A stretch of 64,000 bases of DNA, from contig NC_061794.1 in NCBI RefSeq assembly GCF_021462225.1, positions 42,904,914 through 42,968,913 of the forward strand, in the 5' to 3' direction. Made by a program: the position numbers and the translations under genes. The DNA comes from Girardinichthys multiradiatus (lineage: Eukaryota > Chordata > Actinopteri > Cyprinodontiformes > Goodeidae). Numbering within the stretch: position 1 is the first letter of the stretch; the number at the start of each line of letters is the position of its first letter. This document shows, one piece after another, positions 1 to 10,744 of the stretch. The notes below the pieces were generated by a model. The model saw only the letters and a list, made by a program, of their open reading frames with translations, did not search any database and had not been told where the DNA came from.

Positions 1-90
1 AGCCGCGGTCGTGGGAAGACCCACGTTGGAAAATAATTTTCAGCATACAGACGCGCACACAGGTGCCTCGCGACTTCAAAATGCAACATT
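1..90 (+). other. sall4: candidate alternative sall4 first exon (partial)
   Basis: A strong donor (GTAAGT) starts at 91. The frame ending there is open back to the window edge, has an ATG at 81, and ends one base into a codon. The large sall4 exon at 1710 begins with two bases completing a codon, so the two would join in phase, giving M-Q-H-W-V-P-R. The reading does not contain the canonical MSRRKQ peptide. It could equally be 5'UTR of an upstream exon or chance. Confidence 0.25.
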
Positions 91-1709
91 GTAAGTTTTT
101 ACTCTTTGAAGCGGCCGACTACCAACTTTTATTTTATAGCTCAGAGCGACCGCTTCTCATTTAAGTTAAATCTGTAACATTTGAGTCAAATTAGTATTCC
201 TGTGAAACTATTAAGCCTCTTTATTTTTTTTTATTCGTGTTCTTTTAATTTTTTCCATCAGTTTGCGCTTTAAATTATGATTGATGTTTAGAATATTTTT
301 ATTTGTATTTATATTACAGCTGTTTTTTTTTTAAGGGGGTTAGTCCGCCGTTTCGCCCCAACTTATTGCTTTTAACAGTTAATCAGCTACTTTAGACATG
401 CATTCTGTAAGATTTTTTAATAGGATTTTGTTTGTTTTTTAAATATGTTTTATGCTCATATCTCAGACAAAAACTGCATGAAATGTGACTCAGGAGTAAG
501 CTGATTTATAGACAATAAATCCCCCCAGTTAATGCATGACTGTTCCCTTTACATATTCGGAGAGGTGGGGGATGGAGCAGCAGTCGCCTTTTTGTGGAGA
601 CTGGGTGGGGGTGCGTTTTTTTCTTTTTCTTTTTTTGGTGTTGCCATATGTAAGCTGCATTGCAGTCGCGGTTCTTACCATTTTTATACCTATGAAGATG
701 TGAAGTTAAATTGTATGAGCTGAGGGTTGTTTAGAAAGCCCTGTTGCTTCAGGATATTGCGTTACTGGAAGATTTGTGTGCTGATCTCATTCATGTTGAG
801 TCTGACCTCGTGTCAGATCCCAGTAAAGGTGATAGGATACAGTTCATGCGCCGTCAACTTCCAAACTGCTGCTCATTTCGCTTAAATGTTCTTTATAGTA
901 GATAAATGCTAGCTTCATTCAAAGACTGGCCCACAGACTTGCATATACTGTAAAATCGCAGGTGTTTTTTCCAACGCCGAAGTTAAGAGCGGTCTAACTG
1001 TATAGTGCGGGAAGCCACACTTACTTCTCCCTCTTGGACTCTGAAAATAATGCAGTTTCCCTTTTTTTCCCCCGTGACAACGCTTCAGTGCCTCCTGGGG
1101 AGCAATTAACAAGGCTAAAAGTTTCCTTGGGCAAGTGCAGGCAGGTGGCCTGCCTCCTTTCTTTGGGGGCATTTGCATTTAACAAGAAACTCTCGGTCAA
1201 CAGGCAAATTAAAACGCACACTTTAAGAAACGATCAGTCTTTCTTGTGGTGTAAAGATGCGGTTAATGGTGTTGTAAATGCATACCTGCATTGTTGGACA
1301 TTCATATTTTTGTAGAACAAAACACAAAATGATAGGTTTATTTTTTTGCCGTTATAAATGAGCCCAAACATAAAAATGATTTTCTACCCCTTAGCACTTT
1401 TATTTAAAGGTGGAGGAAACTTTTGACAACATAATGTCCTGCTCCTTTGTCTTTGAGGCTTTGTTTTATCAAAGGTGAATGATCGCCCTCTGCTGGCCCT
1501 ATGGACACTAGGCAAATTAGTTTTAACTGCTGTGAAGCTTTAGAGAGAGAGACACGACCTGACATATTAATCTCCGTATTTGTTTTTGTGTGTGTGTGTG
1601 TGTGTTCTGTAATAAATATCGCCCAATTTTGAAAAATGTTCATTTGTTTAGTTGCCAAACAAGGCTGTATAAAGCACATTCATATGAATCTCGTGTTTTC
1701 TACTTTAAG
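91..1709 (+). other. sall4 intron 1 / upstream region
   Basis: AT-rich non-coding DNA before the large sall4 exon. A short GT microsatellite lies at about 1587-1605. The acceptor is at 1708-1709 (TTTAAG). The usual first coding exon of SALL genes, encoding the N-terminal NuRD-binding peptide, is not found here and is probably left of the window. No other gene or repeat family recognised. Confidence 0.6.
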
Positions 1710-4130
1710 GGGTTCCTCGAGATGGTCAAGCAGAGGATGCAGGAAATGATGTAAAGAGGTTAAGGATGGATAAAGCCAGAGTCTGCAACAAGTGTTGCGC
1801 AGAATATTTTGATGAAGCAGAGTTTCTGGAGCATGAAAAAAATTGCACTAAAAGTCAGCAAGTCGTCATCATGAAAGAGGGGGATTACAATGAGGTGCCT
1901 GAAGAATATTCACAAGGGTCTCCTGAAGGCCTGAACAGCGACCATGATGATGGTCAATCCAGCAATCATTCCAATACAGACCAAATGGAAGAGTCGAGCA
2001 TGACTGCCGAAGACTCTGGACACCAGGATCAAGCAGATATGTCTACTAATCCTGAGAGCGCTTTCCAGTGTTCACCTAAAATTCAAGATTCAAATGTCAC
2101 CCTTCAAACCCTGCCTGATACTAAAGTGGCTGTCTCCCAGCATTCTTCCAATGCATCTCAGGCCTCACCACAGGATCTCCTTCAGGCTATCCCCATCATT
2201 TTGGAACAGCTAGTGTGTCTTCAGCAACAGCAGCTGCAGCAAATTCAGCTAACAGAACAGATTAGAATCCAGGTTGCCATGATGACCCCACAGGGTCTGC
2301 AGCCATCAGTAGGTACAGCAATGGATCCCCTCAAAGCTCTTGGTGCACACTTGTCTCAACAGCTGTCTGCAGCAGCAGCTCTGATAGGTAAAAGAACTGG
2401 CGCTGAGAGCCTTTCCATGGAGTCAGTAAAGCAAGGTAAACTACCTCTTCCCACTAGAATTCCTAACACTCTGAGTGCAGGACTGGGAACAACGGCTTCT
2501 AAAACAGACATTTTGAAGGGTGGTCCAGATCTGGCAAGCCGTTTACCAGCACTACTGCGCCAGTCACCAGGTGTTATGGGTTTCCCTAACACCTTTAATA
2601 GTATCCAACCAGGGATTGACTCTTCTAAAAAGCTGAAAGCAAAGATGCTGACACTCCCACCAGAATCAAAGAATGGGGAGTCATTGTACAAGCACAAGTG
2701 TAAATACTGTGGAAAGACCTTTGGCAATGATAGTGCCCTCCAGATTCACCTGCGTTCTCACACTGGGGAGAGGCCTTTCAAGTGTAACATCTGTGGAAAC
2801 CGCTTTACGACCAAAGGAAACCTCAAAGTGCATTTCCAGAGACATAAAGATAAATATCCTAACATCAGCATGAATCCCCATCCTGTACCAGAGCATCTTG
2901 ACACTATTCCCACCAGCAGTGGCATTCCCTTTGGTATGTCTGTGCCCCTCGATGAGTCAAATTTGATGGAGGTTAAGCCTGTCCTAAGTCATCCAGCTGC
3001 TGGGTTCAACCCCCAATCTATACCTGGATTCAAACCGACGTTTGATGGCTTTGGGAGTGACCCATTCCCTCAAAAGGCCTCTCCATCAACGAGTGATAGT
3101 TCCCCATCCATTTCCACAGTGTTTGGACCAGACCCAGGACTGGATCCAAATCACAAGGAGGCTAAAGAACTGCTTGGTGCATTCCATCATATGAATGGCA
3201 GTACCCTTCCAGGAGAACTAAGCTCCGGAACAGCAAAGCTTCAGCAAATGGTGGATGGCCTGGAAAAGAGGACCAATGATCCCAATGAGTGTGTTATCTG
3301 CCACAGGGTTCTCAGTTGCCAGAGCTCACTCAAAATGCATTACCGCACGCACACTGGTGAAAGGCCGTACAAGTGCAAGATCTGTGGCCGTGCATTCTCA
3401 ACAAAGGGAAACCTCAAGGCTCACTATGGAGTGCATAGAGCCAACACTCCACTCAAAATGCAACACTCATGTCCCATCTGCCAGAAGAAGTTTACCAATG
3501 CTGTTGTTCTGCAGCAGCACATTCGTATGCACATGGGTGGGCAGATCCCCAACACTCCAATGACAGAAAACCAGTATGAAGCAGCAGAAGCAATGGAGCC
3601 ATCGCCACCACAGGAGAAGTCGGTGGACAACAGCAGTGTTGAAGGAACTGTGGAAGATCATGAACCAGAGCTGAACTCCCAGAAGCTAAACGACTCATTA
3701 AACTCTCTCCAAGCTGCCACTGATCAGTCTCAAAAGCTTGCACTGCCTGTACCATTTTCCAGCCTAGATGTTCTGAAGAATCTCACCTCTGCTCTTGCCC
3801 TGAAACGACAGAGTAGCACCACTTCAGAAAGCGAGGGAACTCCCAAAGGCTCGCCACCAGTTCAGAGAGAGCAGGAATATCAGAATGGCCGCAGTCCTGC
3901 GATTTCTGATTCAGCCATATCCTTTCACTCCTCCTCCCCAGTGAACATTAGCAGCAAGTCTCCTGAGTCAGCAGGTGATGAATTTACCTGTAGTCTGTCA
4001 AAACAAGAGTCTGATAGAGCACAAGATGGAGGTGAATCAGGTGGAGCCCTTGACCTCACAGCATCAAGCAGCTTTAATACCAAAGTGATTAAAGAAGAAC
4101 CTGGCATCCCGTTTACAAATGGGGACTATG
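1710..4130 (+). CDS. sall4: sall4 large coding exon
   Basis: Acceptor AG at 1708-1709, donor GTGAG at 4131. Begins two bases into a codon and ends one base into the next. An ATG at 1766 gives an open frame, but 18 in-frame codons precede it after the splice site (V-P-R-D-G-Q-A-E-D...V-K-R-L-R), which matches the usual SALL layout where VKRLR precedes the zinc knuckle, so 1766 is not the real start. Carries the knuckle, Q-rich region and clusters 1 and 2. Confidence 0.95.
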
Positions 4131-5083
4131 GTGAGTTTAATAGTTTACATTTTGTATTTTTTTTTTTTTTACATGTTGGAAGCTGTCAAATAAAAGTACA
4201 CTGATCAAATTCTTTGTCTGTTGCATTCACAGCTCCCAGCAACATACCTTTTATGAAGATGCCTCCAAGTTTGAGCAGCCTGGAAATGAAGATTCCAACT
4301 GAGAATCCTTTGGGCTCTCATGGATTATTCAGCTCCCAAATGCCTCAGGGAACAGCCATACTCTCCTCTATCTCCACTGTACCTCGGCGATCCACCAAAC
4401 AGCATATGTGTAATGTCTGTGGCAAGAACTTCTCATCGGCCAGTGCTCTGCAGATCCACGAGCGTACGCATACAGGGGAGAAGCCCTTTGCCTGCAACAT
4501 CTGCGGCAGAGCTTTCACCACAAAGGGAAACCTGAAGGTATGTCTTAACAGTTTTTGGGAATTGGACGAGGCGATTTTTATGTATAGCCATGACATTAAG
4601 CATTGCAACAAGATTTTGACAAGAGAAATGATTCTGTTTTTAAAGGTACATATTGGCACCCATATGTGGAACAACGCATCACGCCGTGGCCAGCGTCTTT
4701 CCTTGGAAAATCCAATGGCAGTAATGGCAATGGGCCCTGAAGCCAAGCTTTTGCCAGAAATGATGCAGGCGCCCAAAGATCTGGGTTCGTCACAGATGAG
4801 CTTTGACCCATCTATCTGGAACCAGTATTCTGCTGCCGCCTTCACTGGTGGCTTGACAATGAAGACCAATGAAATTTCAGTCATTCAGGGAGGTGGCATC
4901 CCGCTGCCTGGGAGCCCTGCTGGTGGGCCACTGATCGGATCCACCGGGGGCCTCTTGAAAATGGACGGATCCCACTCTGGCTTGCCTGCCACTATGGCTG
5001 AAATGGAAAAGAACAGCTCAGAAAGTGTGCCAAAGTCACAGTTTCCACATTTCATGGAGGAGGGCAAAATTGCAGTTAATTAG
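1710..5083 (+). CDS. sall4: Sall4 zinc-finger transcription factor (5'-partial, three exons)
   Basis: Coding exons 1710-4130, 4233-4537 and 4646-5083 splice in phase to 1053 residues and end at TAG (5081-5083). Order of domains: a CCHC knuckle (1784-1846, C-N-K-C-C-A-E-Y-F), a Q-rich multimerisation segment (about 2190-2285), C2H2 cluster 1 of two fingers (2699-2845), cluster 2 of three fingers (3290-3532), a sumoylation-like IKEE motif just before 4130, and the C-terminal two-finger cluster (4409-4537 plus 4646-4663). SALL1/SALL3 carry an additional cluster between these last two; its absence, and the atp9a neighbour, indicate SALL4. Family role: nuclear repressor/activator of pluripotency, germ-line and limb/fin programmes, binding AT-rich DNA and recruiting NuRD through a first-exon peptide that is outside this window. 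Reading straight through the 108-nt intron 4538-4645 also stays open, so an unspliced model would wrongly add 36 residues. Confidence 0.95.
4233..4537 (+). CDS. sall4: sall4 coding exon with start of C-terminal finger pair
   Basis: Acceptor AG at 4231-4232 and donor GTATGT at 4538. The join with the previous exon forms an alanine codon (D-Y-A-P-S-N-I-P). Encodes the first finger of the C-terminal cluster (C-N-V-C-G-K-N-F) and most of the second, stopping one residue before its first zinc-binding histidine. Confidence 0.93.
4538..4645 (+). other. sall4: sall4 108-nt intron, multiple of three, no in-frame stop
   Basis: GT at 4538 and AG at 4644-4645. Length 108 nt, and the sall4 frame passes through without a stop. 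Splicing restores N-L-K-V-H-I-G-T-H, the conserved end of a C2H2 finger; retention would insert 36 residues between the finger helix and its histidines. Confidence 0.9.
4646..5083 (+). CDS. sall4: sall4 terminal coding exon
   Basis: Begins in phase 0 with V-H-I-G-T-H-M-W-N, completing the last finger, followed by the conserved SALL C-terminal region including R-R-G-Q-R-L-S and [15 protein letters not shown]. Stop TAG at 5081-5083. Confidence 0.94.
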   Translation, partial: VHIGTHMWNNASRRGQRLSLENPMAVMAMGPEAKLLPEMMQAPKDLGSSQMSFDPSIWNQYSAAAFTGGLTMKTNEISVIQGGGIPLPGSPAGGPLIGSTGGLLKMDGSHSGLPATMAEMEKNSSESVPKSQFPHFMEEGKIAVN

Positions 5084-6088
5084 TTTTTTAATCACCAGGT
5101 AATGCACCCCAAAGACCCCTTCTCAGTTTTTGAATGTCTCTTTTTCTTTTCTTTTTTTTTTGTTTGAGGTACAATCAATGTTTAAAAAAAAAAACCTTGC
5201 TGAATTCCACCTAGATTGGTTGAGAGATTTCCTTTTTTACATTGAAATTACAGAAGTTCTCTCCCCTCCTGATCTCAGTGATTTTCGAGTGTTAACTTGG
5301 TTTATAACTACTGTAGGACTTTTATTTTTTATGAACACATATGCGGGTATTTTCTCATGTTGACCTTTATTTTGTTTGCTGTCTATACAGAAGTTTGAAT
5401 GTATAACTTACTTGAAACTGCTTTAACTCAGACTGTCTCCTTAAAAACCTCTTGAAGGATTACGACTTTTGGACTTTGTAGGAAAAGGGGCATGAATTTT
5501 AAGAACCCCAGTCGGACCGGGCAGGACATGGTCTCAGTGTTTAGAATTAACTGCTATGGTTAACTGTATGTGTCATTTAAGACTACTTTCCCTTTTGTTG
5601 TGTGTCATAGGTTTTATGACATTGTGCATTTTTCTCATGATAATTGCCCTTCAGCTTTTTTTATTGTGAAAGGGGATTTTGATCAGAGCTTTCCTATAAA
5701 ATCAACGTTCTGCAGTTTTAGATTGTGGAATATAAATGCATTTTTATTGTATTTGTGCCAAGGTACAGTTGTTGCTCCCACATCTGTTGTCTAAGTGCCT
5801 GATCTGAGTTAAACCTGCATTTTTATGGCACTGTTGGATTGTTACAAATACTCTATTAGACTGAAAAAAAAATGGTGTTTCCTTATGTAGTGTGGCATAC
5901 ATTTCATATTTTCAGACGTTTTGTTCATTGTTTACTCAAGTCGATTCTTCACTCATACTCAGCTGTGAAACTTAGTGACACATTTAGTTGGCTGAGCTCA
6001 GAAGGCTGTCTTATGCTTAGTGTTGTCATGCCTGCACTTTATTTCAGGTTCTAATTGCTTTTACATTTCACTGCTTTTACTGTAACTG

Positions 6089-6094
6089 AATAAA
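6089..6094 (+). terminator. sall4: sall4 proximal polyadenylation signal
   Basis: Canonical AATAAA about 1 kb after the stop codon. Use cannot be shown from sequence. Confidence 0.55.
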
Positions 6095-6619
6095 AGGTGA
6101 CAAATGGTCATTTTAGTCAACCTTTTCTTCTTATCACAATGATTCAAACTAACAGTCAAGATTTCCTTTTTCTTCTTTTTGGTAGTCTTATCAGTTTGTA
6201 GCAAAATGTATTTATTTATGAGACGAAATGCTTGAGTTTAGGGGTAAGTTTCTACCTCATTTCGATATTAGTTGTCCCTCAGTGCCCCTCACACTCAATG
6301 CAATGTTCTGTATATTTTTTTTCTATGTATGCTATGGAAATCTTCATTCTCAACCTGCTGAGTTGAACAGTAATGAATGTATCACTGGACACTTTACCCA
6401 ACTCAGCCTGGTCGAGTACTCGGTAGGCCCCTGCTGTTCATTCCTTTATCGATATGCATTTGCCAAGTTGTGCCTTCCTTTAAGTAAACCATGTCCAACC
6501 TGTTCTCGAGTTGCCTCCACAGTTCAAGCAACGTGGAACCAATTTGATCCTGTTTACAGTGTAAATGTGTTGTTTTTTTCTGAGGTTTCTTTGAGCTCAA
6601 TGTTTTCTGATTTTTGAAG

Positions 6620-6625
6620 AATAAA
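6620..6625 (+). terminator. sall4: sall4 distal polyadenylation signal
   Basis: Second AATAAA, followed within 20-30 bases by a T-run, compatible with a downstream element. Confidence 0.5.
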
Positions 6626-6640
6626 ATCAGGGTGACTTTT

Positions 6641-7826
6641 TTTTTTACATTTTCCTGTCATCTTTTTCCAAAACTAGCCAGACTTGTTTGACCAACCTTA
6701 TGAGTGGGGCTACTTTTCCATCAGGTCCATGCTACACAAGCACAATAATTCACCCAACCTAAGGTTAATTTCCTCTCCAACCACAGCCAACATTCACATA
6801 AATCCCTCATTTACATTAATTCACCTTCAGAGGGCTAGTGCAATCCTTTCTCCTAATTCTCATTTCCCACCACCATTAATCCAGTGGAATTTTGCATTCT
6901 CAACGAAAACTTATTTGCATTCACAACCGAAGCACGCTGCCCATTTTGTGTCAACTGTACATTTGGCCACTTCCTCTGCAGTTTTAAATGATGCAATCAT
7001 TTGCATAATTGACCTTAAAGGAGCCAAGCAAGTCTTGTGGGCAAGCAGAAGGCCGACTTTAGAAATGATGTAGCCTGTGCAAACACTGAATCAGGTTCTG
7101 TAAAAATTTGTTCATGGATGGTATGTATGTTTTTTTTGTTTTTTTTCTAAGAATTTTGATTTGGAAATGGAATCTATAAACTGCAAAGCCTTATTAAAAG
7201 AAAATCCAAATCAACCCGGATCTACAAAGAACCCATAAAATGAAAAATGACTGGGCGTCATGCTTAGTTGAAACATCATACAGGATGGAATCATGAAAGC
7301 CATTGCTTATTTCCATAGTGGTGGCTTCCTAAATCATGATAACAAAGACCAGTTCACCTCTGCAAATGTCACAACACTGAGGCCAAAGTTGTGGTATGCA
7401 AATTTAATTATTGTAGACATTACTTATTATACAAATAGTGCATTTTGCAACAAAAGTGTAGAATCACTGTGTCTCATTTACATTGATATATGTTTGCACC
7501 TGTTGCTTTGTGGATTTATAATTAATGCTGAGGGTGTCTAACAATACAGCCAAACTCCCTTCAGACCACACATTCACAGGACTGATCCAGGGCCAAGCCA
7601 GACATGGGATGCCTTGTGAACATCGGCGCTTTACATTAGCATTTTTTCAATACTATTAATCCACTGAAATATTGTAAGAATGTTTAACTACAGAATATTC
7701 ATATCCCTTTACCTTGGTTCAGTTTGTCATGCCACACCCACAAACCTCGATGTAGTTTAAAGGGACTTAATGTGTTGGAGCAAAACAAAGTAGGTCCCTG
7801 AATCAGAAGAACAACCTTTCTACATG
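6641..7826. other. intergenic DNA, no recognised feature
   Basis: Unique-looking AT-rich sequence between the sall4 3' end and the first LINE. No gene, RNA gene or known repeat seen. It is the only sizeable stretch of the intergenic interval free of obvious repeats, so it is where sall4/atp9a regulatory elements would most likely survive. Confidence 0.5.
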
Positions 7827-10090
7827 TCAATTCAATTCAGTTTATTTATATAGCGCCAATTCACAACACGTCGTCTCAAGGAACTACACAAAAGTCAGGT
7901 ACATACATTCCAATTAATCCTAACCATTGAATAGTGCAGTCAGATTCAGTTATTTATTCAAATTGGATAAAAAGTTTTTCTATCTAAGGAAACCCAGCAG
8001 ATTGCATCCAGTCAGTGACTTGCAGCATTCCCTCCTCCCAGATGAGCATGTAGAGACAGTGGACAGTCACTGGCGTTGACTTTGCAGCAATCCTTCATAC
8101 TGAACATGCATGTAGCGACAGTGGAGAGGATAAACTCCCTTTTAACAGGAAGAAACCTCCAGCAGAACCAGGCTCAGTGTGAGCGGCCATCTGCCACGAC
8201 CGACTGGGGTTTTGAGAGAACAGAGCAGAGACACAAAAAGAACAAAGAAGCACTGATCCAGGAGTACTTTCTATGAGAAGGAAAAGTAATTGTTAATGGA
8301 TGTAGCTCCTTTAGTTACAGTAAAAGCTCTATGTCTAGGGGAGAGAAAAGGTTAAACACTGAAAGACAGGGCCATGTGGATCATCGGTAGAGGGTGACCA
8401 TTAAGTTGTTTCCAGCAGAAGCTCGGACGATGCCCCTCTCCAGAAAGATGTCACAGGTAGACACAGTCAGGCCAGTTGTAGCTTCTAGGAAGAGAAAAGA
8501 GAGAAAAAAGTTAAAAGCTGAAATAACAGCAAATAATGCAAAATTGGAGAGTAGTGTGAGAATGTAGCGAAGATAGTGAAAGTGGTCATTATGTCCTCCA
8601 GCAGACTAAGCCTATAGCAGCATAACTACAGAGATAGCTCAGGATAACCTAAGCGACTCTAACTATAAGCTTTATCAAAAAGGAAAGTTTTAAGCCTAGC
8701 CTTAAAAGTAGACAGTTTGTCCATCTAGTGCCCACTGATGGTCATTGTTATACTAAGAACCACAACGATTGGGATACCTCTCTCTGTCAGATTGATTATA
8801 ACCATTGGAAAAGAGAGGGGGTCATACAGGTAGCAGAAATGGAGGGTGTGTTGGCACCTCAACCGTAACTGAGCCGGTTTAGGCTAAACCTGACTCCCCC
8901 TTACTCCATCCAACAGGGAGGGAAGAAGACGGAGGTAAAAATAAGGAAGATAGCTCAGGATAACCTAAGCCACTCTAACTATAAGCTTTATCAAAAAGGA
9001 AAGTTTTAAGCCAAGCCTTAAAAGTAGACAGGGTGTCCGACTAAAACTGGGAGCTGGTTCCACAGGAGAGGAGCCTGATAACTAAAGGATCTGCCTCCCA
9101 TTCTACTTCTAGAGACTCTAGGAACCACCAGTAAACCTGCAGTCTCAGAACGAAGTGCTCTGTTAGGAACATATGGAACAATCAGATCTCTGATGTATGA
9201 TGGAGCTAGATCATTAAGGGCTTTATATGTGAGGAGGATAATTTTAAATTCTATTCTGGATTTAACAGGGAGCCAATGAAGGGAAGCTAAAGAAGGGGAA
9301 ATATGATCTCTCTTTTTAATTTTCATCAGAACTCTTGCTGCAGCATTTTGAATCAGCTGAAGGCTTTTAACTGCATTTTATGGACATCCTGATAGTAAAG
9401 AATTACAATAGTCCAGCTTTTGAACTAATGCATGGACTAGTTTTTCAGCGTCAATCCTGGACAGGATATTTCTAATTTTGGCAATGTTTCGGAGGTGAAA
9501 GACGGAAATCCGCAAAACCTGTTTAATATGGGATTTAAATGACATGTCCTGGTCAAAAATAACACCAAGGTTTTTTTATTTTATTATCGGAAGTCAATTT
9601 AATGCCATCCAGGTTAAGTGATTGACTAAGCAGTTTCTTTTTTAAAGACTCTGGTCCAAAGACGACAACTTCTGTCTTGTCTGAATTTAGAAGCAGAAAA
9701 TTTAAAGTCATCCAAGTTTTTATGTCTTCAAGACATGCTTGTAATCTGTCTAACTGGTTGGGTTCATCAGGATTTATGGATAAGTAAAGCTGAGTAACAT
9801 CAGCGTAACAGTGAAAATGTATTCTATGCTGCCTGATAATTTGACCTATTGGAAGCATATATATAGTAAAGAGAATTGGCCCAAGTACTGAACCCTGTGG
9901 TACGCCTTTCTAAGAGAATATTATGATTGGCTGTATCAAATGCAGCACTGAGATCTAACAGAACCAGTACAGACCCAAGTCCATTATCTGAGGCCATAAG
10001 AATATCATTAGTGACTTTCAGCAGAGCTGTTTCAGTGCTATGATGAGCTCTGAAACCTGACTGAAACTCTTCAAACAGGTCATTGTCATG
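7827..10090 (-). mobile_element. L2-like LINE, 5'-truncated and internally deleted
   Basis: The 3' end lies at 7827 as an ATTG-rich tail with the TATATAGCGCC motif common in fish L2-like LINEs. Reading right to left on the minus strand: the RT block with Q-S-G-F-R and L-D-L-S-A-A-F-D-T (about 9950-10085), then an internal deletion, then C-Y-A-D-V-T-Q-L-Y-L-S (9553-9858), where the second Asp of the catalytic YADD box has become Val, then the RT C-terminus with S-L-H-W-L-P-V-K (9018-9326). An approximately 80-base segment at 8643-8722 is repeated at 8955-9034. The element is dead. Confidence 0.85.
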
Positions 10091-10184
10091 ACAGGTGCAT
10101 ATCTCTGTTTACACACAAAGACATGCACCTGTGTGTGTCCAATTGGATGGAAAGAATTTGTGAACAGAATTTTTAAGGTATATG

Positions 10185-10435
10185 TACAGATTCTTAGTTG
10201 TATTCACCACGCACTGAATTAAATTCTTCCGTTGTAGTTCTGGCTGTATGTTTAAGGCCACTGTCTAGCTGGAAGGTGAACCTCTGCCTTGCTGTCTTAC
10301 TGGTTGCTTCCAGGATTGCCCTGTATTTAGCTTTATTCATCTACCCATCAACTCTCACCATCTTCCCAGTTCTTGCTGCATGATTCTGCCATTAACATGG
10401 TTCACAGTGGGGGTGGTGTGCTCAGGGTGTTGTGT
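10185..10435 (-). mobile_element. Tc1-like transposase remnant
   Basis: The reverse complement contains the Tc1 region around the second catalytic Asp (F-Q-x-D-N/S-x-P-K-H-T-A) and the conserved stretch surrounding the GGTGG-rich histidine motif. Heavily mutated, no frame survives. Confidence 0.6.
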
Positions 10436-10618
10436 AATATGATTTAATATAATATAATATAATATAGTCAGTCAGTCATTTTCTACCGCTTATTCCATAG
10501 TGGGTCGCGGGGAAGCTGGTGCCTATCTCCAGCAGTCTATGGGCGAGAGGCTGGGTACACCCTGGACAGGTTGCCAGTCCATCGCATATAATATAATATA
10601 ATATAATATAATATAATA
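10436..10618 (-). repeat. AATAT microsatellite interrupted by a reversed SINE-like tail
   Basis: Runs of the 5-base unit TAATA occur at about 10440-10466 and 10584-10618. Between them is a reverse copy of the 3' half of the repeat seen forward at 12265-12600 (the part with GCCCATAGACTGCTGGAGATAGG and the GGATGG-type tail, here split only in description). The flanks suggest insertion into, or seeding of, the microsatellite. Confidence 0.6.
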
Positions 10619-10744
10619 GCTTGATTTAATCAAAAGGCAATGTTTTTGTGTTGCTGAAGTGTGCACATCATACTCAGTATTATTATTGTTTTGTTTATTT
10701 TTTAATGAATGAGCAGTCAGATTGGTTGGAGTGTCTGTACACAT

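Larger units (their letters stand above)
5084..6640 (+). other. sall4: sall4 3' untranslated region
   Basis: T-rich sequence after the stop with AATAAA at 6089-6094 and again at 6620-6625, so the transcript could end near 6110 or 6645. Several short open frames here have no recognisable protein content. Confidence 0.7.

Noticed and set aside
1766..1768. ATG as sall4 translation start
   Set aside because: The frame continues upstream to a good acceptor at 1708-1709 with conserved SALL-like residues, so this Met is internal.
10440..10618. CRISPR-like spacing of repeated AATAT blocks
   Set aside because: Simple microsatellite with a retroposon fragment between two runs; not repeat-spacer organisation.
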